Origin: Victivallales bacterium
GTDB lineage: Bacteria; Verrucomicrobiota; Lentisphaeria; Victivallales; JAUVCU01
Direction of reading: 5' to 3'
Length of the DNA: 17,897 nt
NCBI GenBank assembly: GCA_029934175.1
Contig: JAOZMT010000006.1
Location: forward strand, 1 to 17,897
Shown here: positions 7,084-15,634 of the stretch, piece by piece
How the letters are laid out: each line of letters begins with the position of its first letter
How positions within the stretch are numbered: position 1 is the first letter of the stretch
Program-made: the position numbers and the translations under genes
The notes under the pieces: generated by a model
Database searches by the model: none
What the model saw: only the letters and a program-made list of their open reading frames with translations
Told to the model about the DNA's origin: nothing

Positions 7084-8208
7084 TCATTTTAAAATCATAG
7101 TTTCTAAAGGAACAGTATATTCTTTATCTAAATTAATAGCTTTTTTAGAATATTTTATGGAATTACTGTAGTCTTTATACCAAAGACAAAGTATAGCTAA
7201 TCTAGCATAAGCCTCAGCGGCATTCGCATTACGCTCTTTATCTGTTACAAGACCACCATGAGTAGTCCTGTTTCGTTCTGCATAATTTTCTAAAATTATA
7301 ACAAATGCTTTAAAGTCTATATCACTCCACTTGTAAGTTTTTTTACTGTTTCCTTTTTTAATATGTAATATATCGGAATTAGCTAATGCTATTACTCCTT
7401 TGAAAGAATTACCATTACATATTATTTTACCTGAATAAGGACTCATTTGAAATGTCTTAATCAAAAAAGCTTTTATTCCTTTTATATACAAAAAGCGTCT
7501 CTCTTCAGCCTCAATCAAGTTGTCATATTTTAGGTTTTTAAAATATTGTTCACTTTCATCTTTAGAAAACTCTAAACCACGCGGTCTTGGTCGACCTGCA
7601 AAAGTCTTATCATGTATTGCAACAAGTTCATCCACAGAAACACTATCAAAGTCAGATGGGTTTGTAGTTGTTACAATCATTCTTTTACTTTCTAATAGTG
7701 GTTCTAAATTAGGAGTATTTGAAAAATTATTATTGCACCATTTTATCCACTTTTCAACTCTTTTATTCCATTTATCATAATCATTTATTTTCATTTGAGG
7801 CAATGAATTTTGAAAATTTCTCAACTTATTTTTCATAATAAAAGCATCTAATTTATTATCTGATGCAGATTTAACAAAAGACGCCAGAGCGACAACTCCC
7901 CAAAATTTTTCATAATCTTCAGTAGCGAAGAATAGAAATTTATATGAAATTGAGTTATTTCCTGACAAATAATCACAAAGAATATTCATAGGAGCATTTA
8001 AATTGCTATTTTCAGCCTGATATTCATCTGCTTTTTCAAAGGCAAGAGCTTCAGCATCTTCAGCATTACCATTTAAATATTTTTCTAAAATAATTAAGAT
8101 ATCGCTAATTTTCTTATCTTCATTTTTAATACTTGCAGAATATGCATTATTTAAAGTAAAAAAAATACAAACATATACTAAAATTTTATTATATAACTTA
8201 ATCTTCAT
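7084..8208 (-). CDS. Secreted protein of unknown function with a C-terminal TPR-like segment
   Basis: I do not recognise a named family. From the ATG at 8206-8208 the 374-residue product opens with a clear signal peptide: basic MKIKLYNK, a hydrophobic core, and AYS-A as a likely cleavage site. The middle is rich in Lys, Asp and Asn. The end (about 330-370, NAAEAYARLAILCLWYKDYS and onward) looks like a tetratricopeptide repeat. The start is set by a strong SD (AAGGAG, 8216-8221) 7 nt upstream; a longer frame exists only from a TTG at 8265 with no SD. The gene lies 9 bp before mcsA, so it is probably the first gene of the mcs-aldolase operon. No enzymatic motif is visible. Confidence 0.7.
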   Translation of the reverse strand: MKIKLYNKILVYVCIFFTLNNAYSASIKNEDKKISDILIILEKYLNGNAEDAEALAFEKADEYQAENSNLNAPMNILCDYLSGNNSISYKFLFFATEDYEKFWGVVALASFVKSASDNKLDAFIMKNKLRNFQNSLPQMKINDYDKWNKRVEKWIKWCNNNFSNTPNLEPLLESKRMIVTTTNPSDFDSVSVDELVAIHDKTFAGRPRPRGLEFSKDESEQYFKNLKYDNLIEAEERRFLYIKGIKAFLIKTFQMSPYSGKIICNGNSFKGVIALANSDILHIKKGNSKKTYKWSDIDFKAFVIILENYAERNRTTHGGLVTDKERNANAAEAYARLAILCLWYKDYSNSIKYSKKAINLDKEYTVPLETMILK

Positions 8209-8215
8209 AACTAAA

Positions 8216-8221
8216 CTCCTT
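8216..8221 (-). promoter_or_regulatory. Ribosome binding site deciding the start of the secreted TPR-like protein
   Basis: AAGGAG on the minus strand, 7 nt before the ATG at 8206-8208. It picks this start, with its signal peptide, over an upstream TTG at 8265. Confidence 0.8.
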
Positions 8222-8235
8222 ATTTTATAGTGTTT

Positions 8236-8283
8236 ATTGCATATTTTAGAAAAATATTTATGCAATCTTATTTTATATGCAAT
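8236..8283 (-). promoter_or_regulatory. Three ATTGCATA boxes upstream of the mcs operon, possible operator
   Basis: ATTGCATA occurs at 8236-8243, and its reverse complement TATGCAAT at 8259-8266 and 8276-8283. The last two are spaced 17 bp apart. On the minus strand an AT-rich TATAAAAT lies between these boxes and the SD, so they sit where a promoter and operator would be expected. They do not resemble CtsR boxes or CIRCE. The regulator is unknown. Confidence 0.35.
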
Positions 8284-8308
8284 CTGAAACTAAACGATTT
8301 TACTATAC

Positions 8309-8321
8309 TGCATAATTCGCA
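8309..8321. repeat. Intergenic exact copy of the 13-bp interspersed motif
   Basis: TGCATAATTCGCA is an exact copy of the window-wide motif and the only clear copy outside a gene. It shows that the motif does not require a coding role. Confidence 0.85.
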
Positions 8322-8386
8322 AAGTTCAAGTTCTTTTTTCTGAAACTTGCTATTTATGCTAATTTAACATCCTTAATTAATAAGGT

Positions 8387-8438
8387 TTGTTCTTAACGAT
8401 CTTTATGTAAAGCTTTACATAAAGGAAGTTAAGAACAA
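8387..8438 (-). terminator. 52-bp nested palindrome after the VWA gene, probable terminator or protein-binding site
   Basis: An outer perfect 11-bp inverted repeat (TTGTTCTTAAC 8387-8397 with GTTAAGAACAA 8428-8438) encloses a 3x3 internal loop and then a perfect 24-bp palindrome (8401-8424) centred on AAGCTT. It lies 21 bp past the stop of the VWA gene. A second small hairpin (CCTTA/TAAGG, 8371-8385) follows in the direction of transcription. The stem is AT-rich and no long T-run follows, so it is atypical for an intrinsic terminator and could instead bind a dimeric protein. Confidence 0.5.
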
Positions 8439-8458
8439 TCCCAATAATTCAACTGGAG

Positions 8459-10609
8459 TTATGATAACCCTATTTTTCTTCTATGAAACCATTCAAATCC
8501 TAATATTGCAAGTAAAAAGATAAGAGTAAACCAATTTTCTAAGAAAAATATTTTATTTAATTCAAAAGGTATTTTTTTAGATAAATTCAATTTTAAAGGA
8601 TATTTTAAATTTTGATAATTAATGTAAACTCCACCTGTAATTCTTGCAACATCTTGAAGAATATTTTCTTTAAAATCTGAATTTACCACTTCTTCACTTT
8701 GAGAACTTGATATAAAAAATGCTGATTTTTCCAACCTAGTTCCATCGTTAAATTTTACTTTTATACGGCTTTTATATTCTCCAGATAATCTTGGAGTGAA
8801 ATTTGTAGAAAAGATTCCATTATTCTCATTTGATAAAACAAATTTTTGAACTTTATTGTTAGGATTAGTTATTTCAAGTTCTACATTTGCATAGTTCGCA
8901 GATTTATAATATTTATCATATACTTTTATTTTAAAGTCACTATTTTCCCCTTTTGCAAATTTAGTTGATTGGAATAAGGATTTTATCCGTTCTTTACTAT
9001 TTGATGCTAGCCATACAAAAAGTTTATTCCAAAACAATTCATATCTTTGAAGATTAAAATCAGAACCTAAATGCCATTGCCAACTTGATTCACTTGCGAA
9101 GTATGCAATCCGTCCTGCTCCATATTGCTGAATAGCTAAAATGCTATTATTTGAACTATCAGAAAGAATATTTTTAGATCCTAACTTTAATTCTGTAATA
9201 TTGAAAAAAGCTTTATTTTCTGGTAAATATAAAAGAGGTTGACTTCTTAATGATTCTGTTGATTTAATAGGATAAACTTTAGATGGAGTAAACTCTAAAT
9301 GTTTTTTCACAAAGTTATTTTCAGAAATAATATTTTTAAATGGTAATAAAGATTTAAAGTTCTTATCTTTTAGCTTTTCTTGCACTGGACCAAAGCATAA
9401 AAGTCCGCCTCCACGGTTTTCAGTAAAAGAATAAATATTTGAAATTTGCTCCTTTGTCAAATGTTCTTCTACTCGTAAATCTAAAATTATAATATCAAAC
9501 TTATTATAAAAATCAATTTTTTGTGGGAAAGCATTTTTATCATATAATTTTCTTAAATTTTCCGAAATATAAAAATTATCTTTACTCATTTTTATAATAG
9601 ATGAAAGTTTCAAAGGCTTTTTCTTATGAGTATATAATTTTAGAAATTTATAGTTCCAATTAAGCGATGCACCCAAATATAAAATATTGAAAGTATCTGG
9701 TTTTTTAACATTTACTTGAACATAAGCAATATCATTTTCAGGAATACAATCTTCTTCTGGTGTATCAAGTTTTATGCGATAACTTTGCAAACCATCTTTT
9801 GTTGGAGTTAAATTTATAGGAATATTTTTGCTAGTATTTGCATTAATCGCAATATTTTTTTTAAGAATCAATTTTTCATTATCTAGCACTGACATTGAAA
9901 ATTTTTGTTCTTTATGAAATGAATTTGATATTTTTACAGAGAAATCAAAAGTCTTATTTTTTATAGCAGATAAAGTCTTATCCGTTGCATATATCGCAAT
10001 ATCTTCCGATACGATATTTTCACCGATTCCAATGCAATTTATAGGTATTGCTTTCTCTTTACACTGTTTGGCTACTTGAATAAAATTAGGTCCTATATTT
10101 GAGTTTCCATCAGTGGCAAGAATAATAGATGCTATAGGAGAATATTGGTCAGCAACGATAGTTTCTTCAAGAATTTTCCCTATTGCACTTTTGCCAGGTA
10201 AAATATGTATTGGACCTTGTTGTATGGGAATTTTTTCGTTACTAAATGAATAGGACTCTAATTGAAGTTTGCTAGACAGTAACCCTTTATTTTTAGCTTT
10301 ATTTATGATATCTTGGATAATTTCAAGCCGTGTAGAACCATCTTTATTTTTATTATTCATACTCTCTGAACAATCAGCAAGCAAAATGTTTTTGAATGCA
10401 TTTTCTTGGACTTTTTTTAAAAAATAAAACGGTCGTATTAAAATTGCAGAGAAGAGTATAATAGGTAAAATTCTCAAACCTGTGATAATTATAGTATCTT
10501 TTTTATTTAAAATTTTTCTCTGTATATAAGCTGAATATAAAACAATAGAAATTAAAATAATTGCAAAAAATAAAATATATTCCAATTTAATTATAGGTGT
10601 AATATCCAT
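8459..10609 (-). CDS. Large membrane protein with VWA domain and amidotransferase-like domain
   Basis: The 716-residue protein begins with two membrane segments (about 10-29 and 40-60), followed by a von Willebrand A domain with an intact MIDAS motif (D79-C-S81-E-S83; ATDGNSN near 165-171). A beta-rich middle leads to a class-I glutamine amidotransferase-like fold (ILYLGASLNWNY, then DIIILDLRVEE and ENRGGGLLCFGP), but I see no catalytic Cys-His pair. A final membrane helix ends in EWFHRRKIGLS, typical of this protein type. Relatives occur in PVC bacteria, often near MoxR/BatA genes; here the neighbours are a GspF-like protein (6 bp upstream) and a histidine kinase instead. Function is unknown, probably assembly or control of an envelope complex. 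Two motif copies (8888, 9095) and one variant (9986) lie inside. Confidence 0.78.
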   Translation of the reverse strand: MDITPIIKLEYILFFAIILISIVLYSAYIQRKILNKKDTIIITGLRILPIILFSAILIRPFYFLKKVQENAFKNILLADCSESMNNKNKDGSTRLEIIQDIINKAKNKGLLSSKLQLESYSFSNEKIPIQQGPIHILPGKSAIGKILEETIVADQYSPIASIILATDGNSNIGPNFIQVAKQCKEKAIPINCIGIGENIVSEDIAIYATDKTLSAIKNKTFDFSVKISNSFHKEQKFSMSVLDNEKLILKKNIAINANTSKNIPINLTPTKDGLQSYRIKLDTPEEDCIPENDIAYVQVNVKKPDTFNILYLGASLNWNYKFLKLYTHKKKPLKLSSIIKMSKDNFYISENLRKLYDKNAFPQKIDFYNKFDIIILDLRVEEHLTKEQISNIYSFTENRGGGLLCFGPVQEKLKDKNFKSLLPFKNIISENNFVKKHLEFTPSKVYPIKSTESLRSQPLLYLPENKAFFNITELKLGSKNILSDSSNNSILAIQQYGAGRIAYFASESSWQWHLGSDFNLQRYELFWNKLFVWLASNSKERIKSLFQSTKFAKGENSDFKIKVYDKYYKSANYANVELEITNPNNKVQKFVLSNENNGIFSTNFTPRLSGEYKSRIKVKFNDGTRLEKSAFFISSSQSEEVVNSDFKENILQDVARITGGVYINYQNLKYPLKLNLSKKIPFELNKIFFLENWFTLIFLLAILGFEWFHRRKIGLS

Positions 10610-10615
10610 AAAAAT

Positions 10616-11944
10616 TTAACCTGTTAAATTTTTGATTATACTCACCAATGGTAGAAATAATGATATTACTACATAAGCTATAGGAACTGCAATAAATATT
10701 GTTAAAATAGGTTCTAAAACGGATTCCAATGTCTCAATCATCGCATCAACTTCAGCGTTAAAAAGATTTCCTATTTTTTCAAAAATTTCACCTAAACGCC
10801 CAGTCTGTTCGCCAACTTCAATCATAGTTATCATTGCCGAAGGAAAAGCTTGTGTCAAATCGAATGTCTTAGATATATCCTCTCCTGCTGAAACATTTTG
10901 TCTAATTATTCTCATTAACCTTGCAATAGATGAATTCTGAGAATTCGTAGATAAAATAGAAAATGCACGCAAAATAGGAATTCCTGATTGTAGTAAAATA
11001 GACATTGTAATAGATAATTTAGCCGTTGCATCTTTCATTAATAATGAACCAAGAATAGGAATTTTAAATATTAATTTATCCATAATCAATTTAGTTTTAG
11101 GAATTTTATATAGCATAGTTATTATTATAGACAGTCCTATAATAGTTGCAAGCACGCTGATTATATTATTGTATAATAAATCACTACAAGAAATTAAAAG
11201 TTCAGTAGGAAGTGGCAAAACAGCATCAGGTCCTAAAATGCCAGTGAATGTTGTTTTGAATTTTGGGACAACATAAACAAGTAGTAAAGTATTTATAACA
11301 AAAGCAACTGATAAAATAATAACAGGATATATCAACATTTGCAATATTTTATTTTGCATTTGTTGTTTTCTACGCAAATAATAGCACATTTGGTTAAAAG
11401 CTGCATCCATTCTTCCTGTTTCTTCTCCACATTCTATTGCACTGATATATAAAGGTGAAAAAACTTTTTTGAAGATTTTCATTCCTACAGAAAGAGGTTC
11501 TCCATCTCGGACAATATTTGTAATTTGTGTAAGAATATATCTATTTCGCTTCTTTCTAGCTTGATTTCTTAATAACATCAATGCACTAAATGTAGGCACT
11601 CCAGCTTCAGTAGTAATAGCTAAACTTTTTGATAAAGTTAACAAATCTTTTGAAGACATTTTCACTGACTCAGGGCTATAGGCTTCAATTTGTCTTTCGT
11701 TATAATATTTATACTGCCTTTTTAAAAATGAAATAAATTGAGAATACAAACTAGAGCGTATTATTTTTTTAACCTTTTTCTTATCATGAACTTTTAATTT
11801 ATCTTTGACTTTTAATTTATCTTTGACTTTTTTTTGTTCTTCAAATTCATCAACAAGAAGCTCTATTCTTGTTCCTAAATTTGTTTTTAAAATACGGTCA
11901 ATTTTATGTATTTTATCAGGATTATTATTTTCTTGATCAATCAT
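10616..11944 (-). CDS. GspF/PilC-type inner-membrane platform protein
   Basis: The 442-residue protein carries two T2SSF domains (about 98-222 and 300-425), each followed by membrane segments (about 204-226, 257-278 and 410-433). GIPILRAF, GEQTGRL and GEETGR are the usual paired signatures. It should form the platform of a type II secretion system or type IV pilus. It has a highly charged N-terminal extension of about 70 residues that contains an in-frame repeat of KVKDKL. No secretion ATPase, pilin or secretin gene is present in this window, so its partners must lie elsewhere. It sits 6 bp after the histidine kinase and 6 bp before the VWA gene. No SD is obvious, so translation may be coupled. 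Confidence 0.88.
   Translation of the reverse strand: MIDQENNNPDKIHKIDRILKTNLGTRIELLVDEFEEQKKVKDKLKVKDKLKVHDKKKVKKIIRSSLYSQFISFLKRQYKYYNERQIEAYSPESVKMSSKDLLTLSKSLAITTEAGVPTFSALMLLRNQARKKRNRYILTQITNIVRDGEPLSVGMKIFKKVFSPLYISAIECGEETGRMDAAFNQMCYYLRRKQQMQNKILQMLIYPVIILSVAFVINTLLLVYVVPKFKTTFTGILGPDAVLPLPTELLISCSDLLYNNIISVLATIIGLSIIITMLYKIPKTKLIMDKLIFKIPILGSLLMKDATAKLSITMSILLQSGIPILRAFSILSTNSQNSSIARLMRIIRQNVSAGEDISKTFDLTQAFPSAMITMIEVGEQTGRLGEIFEKIGNLFNAEVDAMIETLESVLEPILTIFIAVPIAYVVISLFLPLVSIIKNLTG
11791..11826. repeat. 18-bp in-frame tandem repeat in the gspF-like gene
   Basis: The unit CTTTTAATTTATCTTTGA occurs twice, exactly, at 11791-11808 and 11809-11826, with degenerate flanking copies. On the coding strand each unit adds six residues to the Lys/Asp-rich N-terminal extension. 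It is a candidate site for length variation by slippage. Confidence 0.8.
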
Positions 11945-11950
11945 TGGTAT

Positions 11951-14308
11951 CTAAGCTTTTTTATTAACAACTTTTTCTAATAAACGGATAATTTCTTTCT
12001 GAGTTACAGGTTTAGGAGTGAAATCTGTCATACCTGCTTTAAAGAATTTAACTCTATCTTCTGGATACACATCTGTAGTAGTCGCAACGATCTCAACTTC
12101 GTCTTCAGAATATATTTCGCGTATTGCTTCTGTTGCTTCTATCCCATCTAACTTAGGCATATGAATATCCATAAAAATAAGATCGTATTTTGTATTTTTA
12201 GCCTTTTCAACGCATTCTTCTCCATCATTTGCGACATGTACAATAATTCCTTGTTTTTCAAGATATGCTGATAGTAATTTTACATTAATTTTATTATCGT
12301 CAGCAACTAAAACATTCAAGTCATAAGTTTGTTTTTTATCATCTTTAATATTTTTCCCTTTATTTTCAATAAGATCGCACATTGTTAAAAATAGTTCTTT
12401 TTCCCTTATTGGAGTTAGCATTGAATGTATATCGGAGAAGTCTTTAAGGGATGCCTTTACCTCGTTTGCATTTGCCGAAGCTACAATAATAGGAACAAAT
12501 CTTGCAGCTTTATCATATCTCAATTCACTAACGATATTTATAGCCTTTTCGCCTATTATATCTTCTTGAATTAGAACTAAATCAAAGTGTATCTTAGGTT
12601 GATTTAACATTCCTATTGCACTTTTAACCTTACCTACAGTTTCTGAATATACTCCCAGCCTTAACAACATTCTTGTCATAATTCGTGAAGAATTAGAATT
12701 TTTATTAATGATTAAAACTCTTTTATCGTGTAATATTGTTGTGTCATTATATTTTTCAAGTGGATCATCCTCCAACTCTGCATTTATTTTAATTGTGCAT
12801 TTTGTTCCTGTTCCAACAGAGCTATCAACAAAAATTTCACCATCTAACAAGAATGTTAGTGCATTGACAATTGCCAGTCCCAAACCTGCTCCACTATGTT
12901 CGCGTTTTTTTGTTAAGTCAGCTTGCGTAAAAGGTTTGAATATTCGTTTATATTTTTCTGGAGCTATCCCAATTCCTGTATCTTGAACAGAAATTATGAA
13001 ATCTGCATAATTCGCAGATGTTTTTTCTACAAGTAATTTGATTTCTATCCCTCCAAACTCTGTGAATTTAACAGCGTTATCAATAAGACATCCTATAATT
13101 TGATGCAACCTAGCGTTATCACTTCTAATATAATTTCTAGTATTATTTTTATTGACAAAAGTTATAGCTATAAACTTTTCTGCGGCTTCTGCAGAATAAG
13201 TTTCAATACAGTTATCAATACATTCTGTTAAAGACATTGGAGTGGTTTCTATTACTATTTGAGAAGATATAATCCTTGAGTAATCAAGTATATTATTAAC
13301 TTGCGTAAGAAGTTTATTAGAACTTATACTAACACTTTTCGCATATTCTTTTTGTTCTTTATTTAAATCTGAGCCTATCAACAAATCTGACATCCCGACA
13401 ATTGCATTCATAGGAGTCCTAAATTCATGTGTTATATTTCCTATAAATTCCTCTTTTGCACGCTTCGCAAGTTCTGATTGATACTTTCCCTCTGTCTCCC
13501 AATGGTTTGCCAATTTTGTTTTCTTTATAGCAACTAGAGATAAATATATTGCGATAAATGCAAGAACTAAAATTGGAAGAAATAGTTTTTTAACATTTAG
13601 GTTCATATTATTTATTTGATCATCTAGCAAACTTTGAGAAACTTGGGTTACTAAATAAAAATTTTGTTCTACATCTGTTTTTTTAGGTAGTAATTCAGGG
13701 ATAGTTAGAGTGATTTTTAGAATATTTTGTTTGTTTTTTAAATCGGCTTTTTCCACACTTGTAATTTTATTTGTTTTAAGATTGTAAAGTCTTCCGTTAG
13801 GCATTTCAATTGATAAATCTTGCTTGCCAAGCAGTTTTGAGGCATCAGCAACTAAAATAACAGTAGCATCCTTTACCTTAGTTGATTGGACTCTAAATAA
13901 AATTTTATTCACACCGTCAATTTCTTTGAATGATATTCTAGCGCTACCACTATTAGGCTGATATTTCATTTCTAATTCATCTAACTTCTTTTTATCTTTA
14001 TACTCTTTTACTTCACTTTTCCCATTTGCATATATCGCAGATTGAATTTTTTCTTTAAATATGAAATGAATTGATTCATATTCCTTGTAAATCTCTAAAG
14101 CATTACTTAAATCATCTGTTTGAATAAGAGCATCTTGAATACCTTTTTGTAAAATTGATGATATTCGATTTTTCTCTACAGATAAATTCGATTTCTGCAT
14201 ATTCCAAAATGTTTTTTCAATATTACCGTGTTCTTGATTGTTTATATAAAAAAATGCGATAAATGATGTTATTATAAATGCCAATAATAATAAAGTTAAA
14301 TGTTTCAT
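11951..14308 (-). CDS. Hybrid sensor histidine kinase with one degenerate and one intact receiver domain
   Basis: The 785-residue protein has a membrane helix at about 4-22, an extracytoplasmic sensor region to about 240, and a second helix at about 242-261. These are followed by HisKA with His294 in NITHEFRTPM, and an ATPase domain (N box NAVKF at 411-415, DTGIG at 443-447, SGAGLGLA at 472-479). Residues about 529-645 look like a receiver whose phospho-acceptor is lost (Gln581 where Asp is expected). The last domain (665-781) is an intact receiver with Asp714 in FMDIHMP and Lys in TPKPV. It has no DNA-binding output. It leads the operon with the GspF-like and VWA genes, so it may control that envelope system. 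An AAGGAG SD (14319-14324 complement) precedes the ATG by 10 nt. Class certain, signal unknown. Confidence 0.93.
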   Translation of the reverse strand: MKHLTLLLLAFIITSFIAFFYINNQEHGNIEKTFWNMQKSNLSVEKNRISSILQKGIQDALIQTDDLSNALEIYKEYESIHFIFKEKIQSAIYANGKSEVKEYKDKKKLDELEMKYQPNSGSARISFKEIDGVNKILFRVQSTKVKDATVILVADASKLLGKQDLSIEMPNGRLYNLKTNKITSVEKADLKNKQNILKITLTIPELLPKKTDVEQNFYLVTQVSQSLLDDQINNMNLNVKKLFLPILVLAFIAIYLSLVAIKKTKLANHWETEGKYQSELAKRAKEEFIGNITHEFRTPMNAIVGMSDLLIGSDLNKEQKEYAKSVSISSNKLLTQVNNILDYSRIISSQIVIETTPMSLTECIDNCIETYSAEAAEKFIAITFVNKNNTRNYIRSDNARLHQIIGCLIDNAVKFTEFGGIEIKLLVEKTSANYADFIISVQDTGIGIAPEKYKRIFKPFTQADLTKKREHSGAGLGLAIVNALTFLLDGEIFVDSSVGTGTKCTIKINAELEDDPLEKYNDTTILHDKRVLIINKNSNSSRIMTRMLLRLGVYSETVGKVKSAIGMLNQPKIHFDLVLIQEDIIGEKAINIVSELRYDKAARFVPIIVASANANEVKASLKDFSDIHSMLTPIREKELFLTMCDLIENKGKNIKDDKKQTYDLNVLVADDNKINVKLLSAYLEKQGIIVHVANDGEECVEKAKNTKYDLIFMDIHMPKLDGIEATEAIREIYSEDEVEIVATTTDVYPEDRVKFFKAGMTDFTPKPVTQKEIIRLLEKVVNKKA

Positions 14309-14527
14309 ATTTCTCTTGCTCCTTAAGTTTAATTAGAATATCTAATAATAAAACACAAAATTATAATATTACAAGTTAAATGGAGTTTTTTACTCTTAAA
14401 TTTGACCAGTTTCAAAAGAAAGGCAGTATTATCTTTAATATTTACGAGAATTCACTTGAAAAAAGTATTGCCTTGTATTATTTTAATTTAAAAGAAATAA
14501 TATAAAAAGTATAAAGATGGAATAAAA
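14309..14527. promoter_or_regulatory. Divergent intergenic region between the histidine kinase and mnmA
   Basis: These 219 bp are very AT-rich and must hold promoters for both directions. On the plus strand TTGAAA (14456-14461) and TATTTT (14479-14484) are spaced 17 bp, a plausible promoter for mnmA. A GGCAGTAT/GTATTGCC pair (14422-14429 with 14465-14472) could form a weak stem. No riboswitch or gene is visible, and it carries no copy of the 13-bp motif. Confidence 0.35.
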
Positions 14528-15634
14528 ATGAGTATATGTAATTTGAAAAAAGGATCAACGCTTGTAGCAGCAGTTAGTGGCGGCGTTGATTCGAGCACTG
14601 CTGCTGCAATTATGAAAAAAGAAGGATACAATATAATTGGGGTTACCTTACGCCTTAAATCATGTGATACTACTACTGAAAAAAGAAAATCTTGTTGTAG
14701 TATAGATGATGATTTACAAGCAAGCGCCTCGTGTAGTATGATGAATATTCCACACTATTTTATTGATGGAAAAGATGATTTTGATCTAAAAGTTTTAAAT
14801 TATTCTTGGGAAGAGTATAGACAAGGTCATACACCAAATCCCTGCATTAAATGTAATTTGTTTTTAAAGTGGGGAACCCTACTAGATTATGCATTAAATA
14901 TCGGAGCAGATGGAATTATAACAGGGCATTATGCTAAAATAGTCAATGAAGACTTTGATGGAAAAAATATATCTTTGTTAAAACGAGGAGAAGATACAAA
15001 AAAAGACCAATCCTATTTTTTAGCATTTTTAACACAAGAGCAACTATCTAAAACTTATTTTCCTTTAGGAGAAATGGATAAGCCAACTGTCAGGAAATAT
15101 GCTGATGAATTAAATTTGCCAAATAGCAAAAAAGAAGAGAGCCAAGATGCTTGTTTTGGTTTTGCTGGGGAACCTTTTTCAGAAACTTTAAGAAAACGCT
15201 ATGATGGTAAGATTGCTAAAGGTAATTTTATTGATAAAGATGGGAAAATATTAGGGCAACATAATGGCATTCATTTATATACTATTGGACAACGAAAAGG
15301 TTTAAGAATTGCATTAGGCAAACCAGCTTATGTTCAAAATATAAATACAAAAAACAATGAAATAACATTAACTATTTATAATGAAGACTTAATGCTCAGT
15401 TCTCTTATTGCAGAAAATATAAATTGGCAAAATCCTAAATTTAAAACTATGAAATCATTTAAATGTCAAGCACAAATAAGATATTGCCATAACCCAGCTG
15501 ATGCAACCGTAACGAACAATAACGATGGCACAATTTCAATTAATTTTGAAAAACCACAAAGAGCAATAACTCCTGGACAAGCTGTTGTTTTCTATGACAA
15601 TGATATTGTCATCGGTGGAGGATGGATAAAATAA
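14528..15634 (+). CDS. mnmA: tRNA-specific 2-thiouridylase MnmA
   Basis: MnmA activates U34 of Lys, Glu and Gln tRNAs with ATP and adds sulfur. The 368-residue protein has the P-loop SGGVDSS (17-23), the first catalytic Cys106 in NPCIKCN, the second Cys209 in SQDACF, the HYAK loop (134-137), and the C-terminal YTIGQRKGL and RAITPGQAVVFY motifs. Length and motif order are standard. The ATG lacks a strong SD. The stop overlaps the next gene's preferred start by one base (TAATG). It carries no clear copy of the 13-bp motif, in contrast to its neighbours. Confidence 0.96.
   Translation: MSICNLKKGSTLVAAVSGGVDSSTAAAIMKKEGYNIIGVTLRLKSCDTTTEKRKSCCSIDDDLQASASCSMMNIPHYFIDGKDDFDLKVLNYSWEEYRQGHTPNPCIKCNLFLKWGTLLDYALNIGADGIITGHYAKIVNEDFDGKNISLLKRGEDTKKDQSYFLAFLTQEQLSKTYFPLGEMDKPTVRKYADELNLPNSKKEESQDACFGFAGEPFSETLRKRYDGKIAKGNFIDKDGKILGQHNGIHLYTIGQRKGLRIALGKPAYVQNINTKNNEITLTIYNEDLMLSSLIAENINWQNPKFKTMKSFKCQAQIRYCHNPADATVTNNNDGTISINFEKPQRAITPGQAVVFYDNDIVIGGGWIK
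15617..15621 (+). promoter_or_regulatory. Ribosome binding site deciding the start of the GSCFA gene
   Basis: GGAGG ends directly against an ATG at 15622, leaving no spacer, but is 12 nt before the ATG at 15634. The latter overlaps the mnmA stop as TAATG and is the better start. Confidence 0.6.

Noticed and set aside
8209..8265. N-terminal extension of the secreted protein from a start at 8265
   Set aside because: The codon is TTG with no SD, and the extension precedes a clear SD, ATG and signal peptide at 8208.
8387..8438. dif (XerCD) site
   Set aside because: The arm and spacer lengths and sequence do not match the 11-6-11 dif layout, although a protein-binding role remains possible.
8209..8458. 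CtsR box or CIRCE element before the mcs operon
   Set aside because: Neither the GGTCAAA direct repeat nor the CIRCE inverted repeat is present; only the unrelated ATTGCATA boxes are seen.
15622..15633. GSCFA start at 15622
   Set aside because: GGAGG abuts this ATG with no spacer; the ATG at 15634 has proper upstream space and overlaps the mnmA stop.
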